This document shows positions 1-6,581 of a stretch of 7,697 nucleotides of DNA, one piece after another. The DNA lies in the NCBI GenBank assembly GCA_035462845.1, contig DATHTV010000088.1, positions 1 through 7,697 of the forward strand, read 5' to 3'. Position numbers and translations under genes: made by a program. Each line of letters opens with the position of its first letter. The stretch's first letter is position 1. The notes beneath the pieces are model-generated. The model saw only the letters and a program-made list of their open reading frames with translations, ran no database searches and was not told the origin of the DNA. The stretch is from DASTQL01 sp035462845. Lineage in GTDB: Bacteria > Actinomycetota > Actinomycetes > Jiangellales > Jiangellaceae.

Positions 1-75
1 GACGTGGCGCCGGCTCCGCGGCGGATCGTCCCGGACACCGACGACGACCTCGACGTGCCCGACTTCCTCAAGTAG
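1..75 (+). CDS. ftsZ: Cell division protein FtsZ, C-terminal end (partial)
   Basis: Only the last 24 codons and the stop (TAG 73-75) are inside the window; the reading frame is open from base 1. The peptide ends in an acidic stretch followed by DDLDVPDFLK, which is the conserved C-terminal tail of actinobacterial FtsZ. In this family the GTPase core polymerises into the Z-ring, and the short tail, behind a flexible linker, binds membrane anchors and partners such as SepF and FtsW. The identification rests on this tail plus gene order (pgeF, yggS, sepF, yggT and divIVA follow). The stop codon shares its last base with the GTG start of the next gene, so the two are probably translated from one message. 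Confidence 0.93.
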   Translation, partial: DVAPAPRRIVPDTDDDLDVPDFLK

Positions 76-797
76 TGCTCGCCTGGCAGGAGCGCCTGCC
101 CGGCGGGATCCGGATGGCGGTGACCGACCGCCGTGGCGGGACCAGCACGGGGCCGTACGCGGGGCTCGACCTCGCCGGCCACGTCGGCGACGACCCGGCG
201 ACGGTCTCCGCCAACCGTCGCCTCCTGCTGGGGGCGCTGGGCCTGGGCCCCGACCGCCTGGTCGTCGCCGAGCAGGTCCACGGGTGCACGGTCGTCGAGG
301 TGACCGTGCCGTGGCCGGGGCCGGCTCCGGAGGCCGACGCCCTCGTCACCCGGCAGGCCGGCCTCGTGCTGGGGGTGCTGGTCGCCGACTGCGTGCCGGT
401 CCTGCTCGCGGCCCCGGCCGAGGGCGTCGTCGGGGTCGCGCACGCCGGGCGGCGCGGGATGGTCGAGGGGGTCGTCCCCGGGCTGGTCGAGGCGGTGCGT
501 GACCTGGGCGGGGGAGTGCTGGAGGCGCGGGTCGGACCGTCGGTCTGCGGGCGCTGCTACGAGGTCCCCGGCGAGATGCGGGAGCAGGTGGCGGCCACCG
601 CACCGGTTGCCCGGGCGGTCACCCGCCGGGGGACGCCCGCCCTGGACGTCGCCGCCGCGGTGGTCGAGCAGCTGACCACTGCCGGGGCCTCGGTGCAGTG
701 GCTGGACGGGTGCACCGTCGAGCGGCCCGACCTCTACTCGTACCGCCGGGACGGGACGACCGGCAGGTTCGCCGGGCTCGCCTGGCGGGAGGGGTGA
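75..797 (+). CDS. pgeF: PgeF/YfiH (YlmD) family polyphenol oxidase-fold protein
   Basis: A 240-residue protein of the YfiH/DUF152 (laccase-domain) family. In E. coli the homologue PgeF removes muropeptides carrying a wrong amino acid (L-Ser for L-Ala); other members show purine nucleoside or phenol oxidase activity. The predicted metal/catalytic residues are in place: H69 in EQVHG, C106 in VADCVP and H123 in VAHAG. The N-terminal TDRRGGTSTGPY and C-terminal LYSYRRDGTTGR blocks are also family hallmarks. The usual HAGWRG motif reads HAGRRG. The GTG at 75 is preferred because it supplies the expected residues before the RRGG block; an ATG at 114 would remove 13 residues. The gene overlaps ftsZ and yggS by one base at each end, suggesting coupled translation. 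The in vivo substrate in this organism is inferred only. Confidence 0.9.
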   Translation: MLAWQERLPGGIRMAVTDRRGGTSTGPYAGLDLAGHVGDDPATVSANRRLLLGALGLGPDRLVVAEQVHGCTVVEVTVPWPGPAPEADALVTRQAGLVLGVLVADCVPVLLAAPAEGVVGVAHAGRRGMVEGVVPGLVEAVRDLGGGVLEARVGPSVCGRCYEVPGEMREQVAATAPVARAVTRRGTPALDVAAAVVEQLTTAGASVQWLDGCTVERPDLYSYRRDGTTGRFAGLAWREG

Positions 798-1489
798 TGG
801 GGCGCCGCGACGAGCTGGCCGCCGGGCTGGCAGGCGTGCGCGGACGGATCGCGGCTGCGTGCGCGCTCGCGCAGCGACCGGCGGACTCGGTGACGCTGGT
901 GGTGGTCACCAAGACCTTCCCCGCGGCGGACGTCCGGCTGCTGGCCTCGCTCGGCGTGCACGACGTGGGGGAGAACCGTGACCAGGAAGCCGCACCCAAG
1001 GCTGCCGAGTGCGACGACCTCGACCTGGTCTGGCACTTCGTGGGGCAGCTGCAGACGAACAAGGCGGGCTCGGTGGCCCGGTACGCCCACGTCGTGCACT
1101 CGCTGGACCGGGTCCGGGTCGTCGACGCGGTGTCCCGGGCCGCCGACGCCGCTGCCCGGGTGGTGACCGGGCTCGTCCAGGTCAACCTCGACGAGCGCGC
1201 GGGCCGCGGCGGCGCCCGTCCCGAGGACGTGCCGGCCGTGGCCGACCGGATCGCCGCTGCACCCGGCCTCCGTCTCGGGGGCGTGATGGCGGTGGCGCCA
1301 CTCGACGCGCCCCCGGCCCCGGCGTTCGCGCGGCTCCTCGAGGTGGCCGCGCGGCTCCGGGCGGATCACCCCGGGGCGACGTGGGTGTCCGCGGGCATGA
1401 GCGCCGACCTCGAGGCCGCGATCGAGCACGGCGCGACACACGTGCGTGTCGGCAGCGCAATCCTCGGTGAGCGCCCTCCCGGCGGCTAG
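797..1489 (+). CDS. yggS: YggS/YlmE family PLP-binding homeostasis protein (PLPBP)
   Basis: A 230-residue protein of the alanine-racemase-like fold type III family (YggS, PROSC). It binds pyridoxal 5'-phosphate and keeps vitamin B6 and amino/keto acid pools in balance; no enzymatic reaction is established for the family. Visible motifs in order: the PLP Schiff-base lysine K39 in VVVTKTFP, GENRDQEA at 58-65, HFVGQLQTNK at 80-89, GVMAVAP at 162-168, the phosphate-binding SAGMSADLEAAI at 198-209 and VRVGSAILGER at 216-226. The ATG at 797 overlaps the pgeF stop (TGATG) and has a Shine-Dalgarno GGGAGGGG at 787-794; the upstream in-frame GTG at 698 lies deep inside pgeF and would add residues the family lacks. 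As YlmE it belongs to the conserved sepF neighbourhood, though its link to division is unclear. Confidence 0.93.
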   Translation: MGRRDELAAGLAGVRGRIAAACALAQRPADSVTLVVVTKTFPAADVRLLASLGVHDVGENRDQEAAPKAAECDDLDLVWHFVGQLQTNKAGSVARYAHVVHSLDRVRVVDAVSRAADAAARVVTGLVQVNLDERAGRGGARPEDVPAVADRIAAAPGLRLGGVMAVAPLDAPPAPAFARLLEVAARLRADHPGATWVSAGMSADLEAAIEHGATHVRVGSAILGERPPGG

Positions 1490-1561
1490 GGTCGCCCACG
1501 GGTCGTCCTTCCTCGGGCGTCCCGGGTGACCTGCAAGGGGCCAGCCGTCCACGACCAGCGC

Positions 1562-1567
1562 AGGAGG
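1562..1567 (+). promoter_or_regulatory. Shine-Dalgarno site of sepF
   Basis: A perfect AGGAGG lies 10 bases before the ATG at 1578. It decides the sepF start against the ATG at 1590, which has no such site at a suitable distance. The 88-base gap 1490-1577 shows no convincing promoter, so sepF may be read through from yggS. Confidence 0.75.
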
Positions 1568-1577
1568 AATTGCGAGC

Positions 1578-2105
1578 ATGGCCAGCGCGATGCGCAAGAT
1601 GGCGGTGTACCTCGGCCTCGTGGAGGACCAGGACCGCTACGACGAGTACGGCGAGGACTACGACGACTACCCGCCGGACGCCCACGAGGCCGACCCCGCG
1701 GTCGAGGCGGAGCGCCCACGCGCCGGCACCGTCGGCACCGCCGGCACCGAGCCGCGGGGCGCCACGGTGGCGACCCTCGCGGACCGCCGCCCGGTCGCGA
1801 CGGCCCCACACCCGCGCCGCGCGGAGCCGGCCCGGATCACGACCCTGCACCCGCGCACCTACAACGAGGCTCGCACCATCGGGGAGCACTTCCGCGACGG
1901 CACCCCGGTGATCATGAACCTCTCCGAGATGGACGACGGGGACGCCAAGCGGCTGGTGGACTTCGCGGCCGGGCTCGTGTTCGGCATGCGTGGCACCATC
2001 GAGCGGGTGACCGCCAAGGTCTTCCTGCTCTCCCCGGCCGACGTCCAGGTCACGGCGGAGGAGAAGGCGCAGATCGCCGAGAACGGTTTCTTCAACCAGA
2101 GCTGA
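1578..2105 (+). CDS. sepF: Cell division protein SepF (YlmF)
   Basis: A 175-residue SepF. The N-terminal segment (1-15, MASAMRKMAVYLGLV) is the amphipathic membrane-targeting helix. It is followed by an acidic Asp/Tyr-rich stretch (16-40) and a variable Pro/Ala/Thr linker (41-84). The SepF core domain covers about 85-175, with TYNEARTIGEHFRDGTPVIM, the DGDAKRLVDFAAGL helix, GMRGTIERV and KVFLLSP, ending FFNQS. In actinobacteria lacking FtsA and ZipA, SepF is the main membrane anchor of the Z-ring: it binds the FtsZ C-terminal tail, dimerises and bends membrane. Both partners are encoded within this window. The start is supported by the AGGAGG at 1562. There is no sign of damage, and length is normal for the actinobacterial family. 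Confidence 0.96.
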   Translation: MASAMRKMAVYLGLVEDQDRYDEYGEDYDDYPPDAHEADPAVEAERPRAGTVGTAGTEPRGATVATLADRRPVATAPHPRRAEPARITTLHPRTYNEARTIGEHFRDGTPVIMNLSEMDDGDAKRLVDFAAGLVFGMRGTIERVTAKVFLLSPADVQVTAEEKAQIAENGFFNQS

Positions 2106-2151
2106 GCCCCGTGCCCGAGCCCCGGCTGCGACCAGCCCAGACCAGGTCAGG

Positions 2152-2157
2152 TAGGTT
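2152..2157 (+). promoter_or_regulatory. Possible -10 element (TAGGTT) for a leaderless yggT transcript
   Basis: TAGGTT fits the actinobacterial -10 pattern TANNNT and sits eight bases before the GTG start of yggT at 2166. That spacing is expected when the transcript begins at the start codon itself. A weak -35 resemblance (GCGACC at 2128-2133, 18-base spacer) is present. The alternative reading is that AGG inside this hexamer serves as a poor Shine-Dalgarno site. The evidence is pattern only. Confidence 0.35.
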
Positions 2158-2165
2158 CCCGTCCC

Positions 2166-2453
2166 GTGGCGGTCGTCGGCCAGGTCCTCGATCTCGTGCT
2201 CCTGCTCTTCTTCATCGCACTCCTGGCCCGCCTCGTCTTCGACTGGGTCTTCCTGTTCGCCCGGTCGTGGGAGCCCAAGGGGCCGGTGCTGCTCGTGCTC
2301 GAGGCGGTCTACTCGGTCACCGACCCCCCGCTCAAGGCGATCCGCAAGGTCATCCCGCCGCTCAAGATCGGGACCATCGCCCTCGACCTGGCCTTCATCG
2401 TGCTGATCATCGCCGTGCAGATCGCCCGCGCGGTTGTCCGCTCCGCTCTGTGA
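2166..2453 (+). CDS. yggT: YggT/YlmG family small membrane protein
   Basis: A 95-residue integral membrane protein of the YggT (YlmG) family. Two hydrophobic segments are visible, about residues 5-31 and 68-90. Between them lies the family signature VTDPPLKAIRKVIPPLKIG at 51-69. Homologues are found in nearly all actinobacteria, Firmicutes, cyanobacteria and chloroplasts; roles in membrane organisation, nucleoid or thylakoid distribution and osmotic stress have been proposed, but no biochemical function is fixed. It lies in the fixed position between sepF and divIVA. The GTG at 2166 is chosen because it begins just ahead of the first membrane helix; no strong Shine-Dalgarno site precedes it, which agrees with possible leaderless translation. 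The S4-domain gene ylmH, which follows ylmG in Firmicutes, is not present before divIVA. Confidence 0.9.
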   Translation: MAVVGQVLDLVLLLFFIALLARLVFDWVFLFARSWEPKGPVLLVLEAVYSVTDPPLKAIRKVIPPLKIGTIALDLAFIVLIIAVQIARAVVRSAL

Positions 2454-2463
2454 GGCGGTACCG

Positions 2464-2491
2464 TTGACCCTTCACGTACTCAACCTGAGGT
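2464..2491 (+). promoter_or_regulatory. divIVA: Possible divIVA promoter and Shine-Dalgarno region
   Basis: In the 44-base gap before divIVA, TTGACC (2464-2469) is a good -35 match. Sixteen bases later TGAGGT (2486-2491) is a poor -10 candidate and overlaps GAGGTGA (2487-2493), the likely Shine-Dalgarno site for the ATG at 2498. The two readings compete. I am confident of the ribosome binding site and unsure of the promoter. Confidence 0.35.
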
Positions 2492-2497
2492 GACGCT

Positions 2498-3289
2498 ATG
2501 CCGCTGACGCCCGAGGACGTCCAGAACAAGGAGTTCACGACGGTCCGCCTCCGTGAGGGCTACGACATGGAGGAGGTCGACCAGTTCCTGGACGAGGTCG
2601 AGGCCGAGCTCGCGCGTCTGTTCCGGGAGAACGACGAGCTCCGGGAGAAGCTCGCCGCGGTCACCCGGGACGGCGGCGTCGCGTCGTCGGTCGAGCCCCT
2701 GGTGCCACCCAGCCGACCCGAGGCGCCGGCACCCGAACCCGTCGCCGAGCCGACCTCGGCCCCTGTCGCCGCCGCCGCGGCACCGATGGCGCGGCCCGAG
2801 GCGGCCCCGCACGAGGCGGCCGCCAAGGTGCTCGCACTCGCGCAGCGCACCGCGGACGAGCTCGTCGCGGACGCCAAGAGCGAGGCGGACCAGCTCCTCG
2901 CCGAAGCCCGCCGGCGGGCCGACCAGCTCGACAGCGAGAGCAAGGCGCGCGCGGGCCAGCTCGAGCAGGACGCCCGGCTTCGCGCCGACTCCCTCGAGCG
3001 CGAGACCTCGCAGCGCCGCGCGGAGCTCTTCGGCGAGCTCGAGGTGGAGCGCGACCGGCTGGAGGCCCAGGTCGAGGGGCTGCGGGCGTTCGAGCGTGAG
3101 TACCGCAGCCGGCTCAAGGCCTACCTCGAGGGACAGCTCCGCCAGCTGGAGACCTCCGGGCTCACCGAGGCCGCGGCCCCGGCCGGGACGCCAGGGCATG
3201 CGAGCACCGCCGGCCAGGCCACCCAGGGCCAGACCTCCACGGGCCAGATGCGCTCGGTCTCCAGCCTGCTGGAGGACGAGCAGCGCTGA
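2498..3289 (+). CDS. divIVA: DivIVA/Wag31 polar growth scaffold protein
   Basis: A 263-residue DivIVA (Wag31, antigen 84). It recognises curved membrane at cell poles and septa and recruits the peptidoglycan synthesis machinery for tip growth in actinobacteria. Domains: the conserved N-terminal membrane-binding domain about 1-57 (MPLTPEDVQNKEF, then VRLREGYDMEEVDQFLDEVE), a Pro/Ala-rich linker about 66-106, a long charged coiled coil about 107-218, and a Gly/Thr/Gln-rich tail ending SSLLEDEQR. The coiled coil shows an exact 11-residue repeat from residue 118 on (see findings). The ATG at 2498 has GAGGTGA just upstream and gives the canonical family start. The gene closes the plus-strand dcw run and is followed by a strong terminator. 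Family members are phosphorylated by Ser/Thr kinases; no site can be assigned here. Confidence 0.96.
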   Translation: MPLTPEDVQNKEFTTVRLREGYDMEEVDQFLDEVEAELARLFRENDELREKLAAVTRDGGVASSVEPLVPPSRPEAPAPEPVAEPTSAPVAAAAAPMARPEAAPHEAAAKVLALAQRTADELVADAKSEADQLLAEARRRADQLDSESKARAGQLEQDARLRADSLERETSQRRAELFGELEVERDRLEAQVEGLRAFEREYRSRLKAYLEGQLRQLETSGLTEAAAPAGTPGHASTAGQATQGQTSTGQMRSVSSLLEDEQR

Positions 3290-3310
3290 CGCTCCACCCC
3301 GACCGCGAGG

Positions 3311-3341
3311 AAGGGCCCCGACCGCTGCGGTCGGGGCCCTT
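3311..3341. terminator. Strong GC-rich hairpin between convergent divIVA and ileS
   Basis: Perfect inverted repeat: 15-base arms 3311-3325 and 3327-3341 around one central base. In RNA the innermost pairs would open into a small loop. On the plus strand the stem ends in TTT then CC, 22 bases after the divIVA stop. On the minus strand it lies 100 bases beyond the ileS stop and ends in TT. The short T-tract is usual for high-GC actinobacteria. It probably terminates divIVA and may serve both genes. The rest of the gap (3342-3440) shows nothing I can name. Confidence 0.85.
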
Positions 3342-3440
3342 TCCACGCCGGGGTGGCTTCCCGAGTGGAGGCCGGTCGCCGGGCGGCCGCCGGAGGCGGG
3401 TCGTCGGGGCGGGCCGTGGGGACTGATCGTCCGGACCGGG

Positions 3441-6400
3441 TCAGGCCCGGCGCATGTGCAGCGTCAGGCCCAGGTCCTCGTCCTCGCGGCGGGTGGTCCC
3501 GTCGCCCGCGGGCACCGCGTCGAGACCCTCGTGCACCTCGAGCGCCAGCACCTCCTCGGCAACCGCGGTGCGGTGCTCGCGAAGCGCCTGCGCCAGCTCC
3601 CCGCCGGCCGCCCAGGCGACGACCACCCGGTCGGTGACGTCGTAGCCGCTGGCCTTGCGTGCCTCCTGGACGAGCCGCACCACCTCGCGGGCCAGCCCGG
3701 CCCGGACGAGCTCGGGGGTGAGGTGCAGGTCCAGCGCGACGGTCTCCCCCTCCCGGGCCACCGACCAGCCCTCGCGTGGGGTCTCCGTCACGACCACGTC
3801 CGCCCCCGTGACCGTGACCCGGCCCAGGCCGTCGACGTCGACCGCGGCCTCTCCGGTCCGGCGCAGGGACTCCGAGAGCGCGGTGGCGTCGGCGGCGGCC
3901 ACGGCGGCCGCGACGCGCGGGGTGTCCTTGGCGAAGCGCCGCCCGAGTGAGCGGAAGTTGGCCTTGACACTGACGTCGACCAGGTCGCCACCCGCCGAGG
4001 ACAGGGGGGCGAGCCCGCCCACGTTGAGCTCGGCGGCGACGTGCTCGCGCAGGTCGTCGGGCAGGGCGTCCCAGCCAGGCGCCCCGACCAGGGCCCGCGC
4101 GAGCGGCTGCCGGGTGCGCACCCTGGCCTCCGCGCGAGCCGCCCGCCCGAGCTCGACCAGCCGGCGGACCAGGGCGACCTGCTCGTGCAGCCGGTCGTCG
4201 ACGAGGGAACGGTCGGCGACCGGGAAGTCGGCGAGGTGCACCGACTCCGGCGCGGTCGGGTCGACCGAGCGCACCAGGTCCTGCCACACCCGCTCCGTCA
4301 CGAAGGGCACCATCGGGGCGAGCAGCCGGGTGAGCACCTCCAGGCACTCGTGCAGCGTGGCCAGGGCCGCCCGGTCGCCGTCCCAGAAGCGGCGGCGGGA
4401 GCGTCGTACGTACCAGTTGGAGAGATCGTCGACGAACGCGGCGATCCGCTGCCCGGCCCGGGTCACGTCGAAGTCCTCGTAGGCCGCGTCGACGTCGGCG
4501 ACGAGTTGGTGCAGCTCGGACAGCGCCCACCGGTCGAGTACCGGTCGTCCCGCCCGCTCCGGCGCGCCGTCGCCGGGGGTCCAGCCCGCCGTCCGGCCGT
4601 ACAGGGCCTGGAACGCCGCGGTGTTCCAGTACGTGAGCAGGACCTTGCGCACGACCTCCTGCAGCGCGGCGTGCCCGACCTTGCGCGGCTGCCAGGGCGA
4701 CCCGGAGGCCAGCATGAACCAGCGCAGCGCGTCGGCGCCGTGCTCGTCCATGAGCGGGATGGGCTCCAGGATGTTGCCGAGGTGCTTGCTCATCCGCCGC
4801 CCGTCCTCGGCGAGGATGAGCCCCAGGCAGACGACGTTCTCGTACGAGGACCGGTCGAACACCAGCGTGCCGACCGCCATCAGCGAGTAGAACCAGCCGC
4901 GGGTCTGGTCCAGGGCCTCGCTGATGAACTGCGCCGGGTAGGTCGACTCGAACTCCTCGACGCTGCCAGGCCGGTGCGGGTAGCCGTGCTGGGCGAACGG
5001 CATGGCGCCGGAGTCGTACCAGACGTCGATCACCTCGGGGACGCGGCGCATCTCGCCGCTGCACTCACGGCAGGGCAGGACGACGTCGTCGACGTACGGG
5101 CGGTGGGGGTCGAGCGCCGAGAGGTCCTGACCCGCCCGCTCGCCGAGCTCGGCCAGCGAGCCGACGCAGGCGAGGTGGCCCTGCGCGCAGCGCCAGATCG
5201 GGAGGGGTGTGCCCCAGTAGCGGTTGCGCGAGAGCGCCCAGTCGACGTTGTTGCGCAGCCAGTCCCCGTACCGGCCCCACTGGACGTGGTCCGGGAGCCA
5301 GCGCGTGCGTCCGTTCTCGCGCAGGAGGGCGTCCTTGACCGCCGTGGTCCGGACGTACCACGTGGGCTGGGCGTAGTAGATCAGCGGCGTGTGGCATCGC
5401 CAGCAGTGCGGGTACGGGTGCTCGTAGGGGAGGTGGCGGAAGAGCAGCCCACGCTCCTCGAGGTCCTTGACCAGCGCGGTGTCGGCGTGCTTGAAGAACT
5501 GGCCGCCCACGAGCGGCACGTCCTCGGCGAACGTGCCGTCCGCGCGGACCGGGTTGACGACCGGGAGCCCGTACGCCCGGGAGACGCGCAGGTCGTCGGC
5601 GCCGAACGCCGGCGCCTGGTGCACGAGACCGGAGCCGTCCTCGGTCGTCACGTACGCGTCGACCACGACGTAGTGCGCGTCCGGGATCGTGACGAGGTCG
5701 AACGGGCGCCGGTACGCCCAGCCCTCGAGGTCCGCACCGGCATGGCGGTCGCGGACCTGCCAGCCCTCGCCGAGCACGTCCAGCAGCGGCTCGGCGACGA
5801 CGAGCCGCTCACCGCCGTCGGGCGACTCCGCGACGACGTACTCCACGTCGGGGTGGACGGCCACCGCGGTGTTGGACACCAGGGTCCACGGCGTCGTGGT
5901 CCAGACCAGGAGCGCGGCCTCGCCGGCCAGCGGACCGGAGGTCAGCGGGAAGCGCACGTACACCGAGGGGTCGACCACCGTCTCGTAGCCCTGGGCCAGC
6001 TCGTGGTCCGAGAGCGCCGTGCCGCACCGCGGGCAGTAGGGCGCCACCCGGTGGTCCTCCACCAGCAGGCCCTGGTCGAACACCCGCTGGAGCGACCACC
6101 AGACCGACTGCACGTAGTCGGGGTCCATCGTGCGGTAGGCGGTGGAGAAGTCGACCCAGAAGCCCATCCGCGCGGTCATCTGCTCGAACGCGTCGACGTG
6201 CCGGAGCACCGACTCGCGACACCGGGCGTTGAACTCCGCGACGCCGTACCGCTCGATGTCGCCCTTCCCGGTGAAGCCGAGCTCCTTCTCCACCGCGATC
6301 TCGACGGGCAGGCCGTGGCAGTCCCAGCCGGCCCGCCGGGGTACGTGGTAGCCCTTCATGGTCCGGTATCGGGGGTACACGTCCTTGAAGGCGCGGGCCT

Positions 6401-6581
6401 CGACGTGGTGGGTCCCCGGCATGCCGTTCGCGGTCGGGGGTCCCTCGTAGAAGACCCAGCCAGGGCCGTCCGCCGTGCGCGCGACGGTCTTGGCGAAGAT
6501 GTCGTGGGCCTGCCAGAAGCCGAGCACCTCGCGCTCGAGCGCGGGCAGGTCGACCTGGGCCGGTACCGGGCGGTACGTCAA
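3441..6581 (-). CDS. ileS: Isoleucyl-tRNA synthetase, type 2 (IleRS2), with GXHH signature
   Basis: A 1046-residue class I synthetase that charges tRNA-Ile with isoleucine. The Rossmann core starts with GPPTANG at 47-53. The HXGH signature is replaced by GTHH at 56-59, followed by HVEARAFKD and GWDCHGLPVE at 85-94. The CP1 editing domain (about 200-400) carries WTTTPWTL at 227-234 and HQAPAFGADD at 321-330, which hydrolyses misformed Val-tRNA-Ile. Cysteine pairs CPRC (183-186), CWRC (393-396) and CREC (504-507) suggest zinc sites. The KMSKS loop reads RMSKH at 596-600. SNWYVRRSRRRFW at 721-733 marks the anticodon-binding helical domain, and a type 2 C-terminal region follows. The start is TTG at 6581 (minus), supported by GGAGGAG four bases upstream and by the family N-terminus. 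A T-box leader controls it. In Firmicutes ileS follows divIVA codirectionally; here it is convergent. Confidence 0.97.
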   Translation of the reverse strand: MTYRPVPAQVDLPALEREVLGFWQAHDIFAKTVARTADGPGWVFYEGPPTANGMPGTHHVEARAFKDVYPRYRTMKGYHVPRRAGWDCHGLPVEIAVEKELGFTGKGDIERYGVAEFNARCRESVLRHVDAFEQMTARMGFWVDFSTAYRTMDPDYVQSVWWSLQRVFDQGLLVEDHRVAPYCPRCGTALSDHELAQGYETVVDPSVYVRFPLTSGPLAGEAALLVWTTTPWTLVSNTAVAVHPDVEYVVAESPDGGERLVVAEPLLDVLGEGWQVRDRHAGADLEGWAYRRPFDLVTIPDAHYVVVDAYVTTEDGSGLVHQAPAFGADDLRVSRAYGLPVVNPVRADGTFAEDVPLVGGQFFKHADTALVKDLEERGLLFRHLPYEHPYPHCWRCHTPLIYYAQPTWYVRTTAVKDALLRENGRTRWLPDHVQWGRYGDWLRNNVDWALSRNRYWGTPLPIWRCAQGHLACVGSLAELGERAGQDLSALDPHRPYVDDVVLPCRECSGEMRRVPEVIDVWYDSGAMPFAQHGYPHRPGSVEEFESTYPAQFISEALDQTRGWFYSLMAVGTLVFDRSSYENVVCLGLILAEDGRRMSKHLGNILEPIPLMDEHGADALRWFMLASGSPWQPRKVGHAALQEVVRKVLLTYWNTAAFQALYGRTAGWTPGDGAPERAGRPVLDRWALSELHQLVADVDAAYEDFDVTRAGQRIAAFVDDLSNWYVRRSRRRFWDGDRAALATLHECLEVLTRLLAPMVPFVTERVWQDLVRSVDPTAPESVHLADFPVADRSLVDDRLHEQVALVRRLVELGRAARAEARVRTRQPLARALVGAPGWDALPDDLREHVAAELNVGGLAPLSSAGGDLVDVSVKANFRSLGRRFAKDTPRVAAAVAAADATALSESLRRTGEAAVDVDGLGRVTVTGADVVVTETPREGWSVAREGETVALDLHLTPELVRAGLAREVVRLVQEARKASGYDVTDRVVVAWAAGGELAQALREHRTAVAEEVLALEVHEGLDAVPAGDGTTRREDEDLGLTLHMRRA

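Noticed and set aside
1465..1492. TAGGGT (1487-1492) as a -10 for a sepF promoter, with CGGTGA (1465-1470) as -35
   Set aside because: The -10 overlaps the yggS stop and the -35 match is poor; nothing else supports a start there.
2480..3346. A 288-codon minus-strand frame opposite divIVA
   Set aside because: It mirrors divIVA, has no ribosome site or family motif, and runs into the terminator hairpin.
3420..3432. GGACTGATCGTCC as a private ileS terminator
   Set aside because: The stem has only four pairs and no T-tract; the 3311-3341 hairpin is far stronger.
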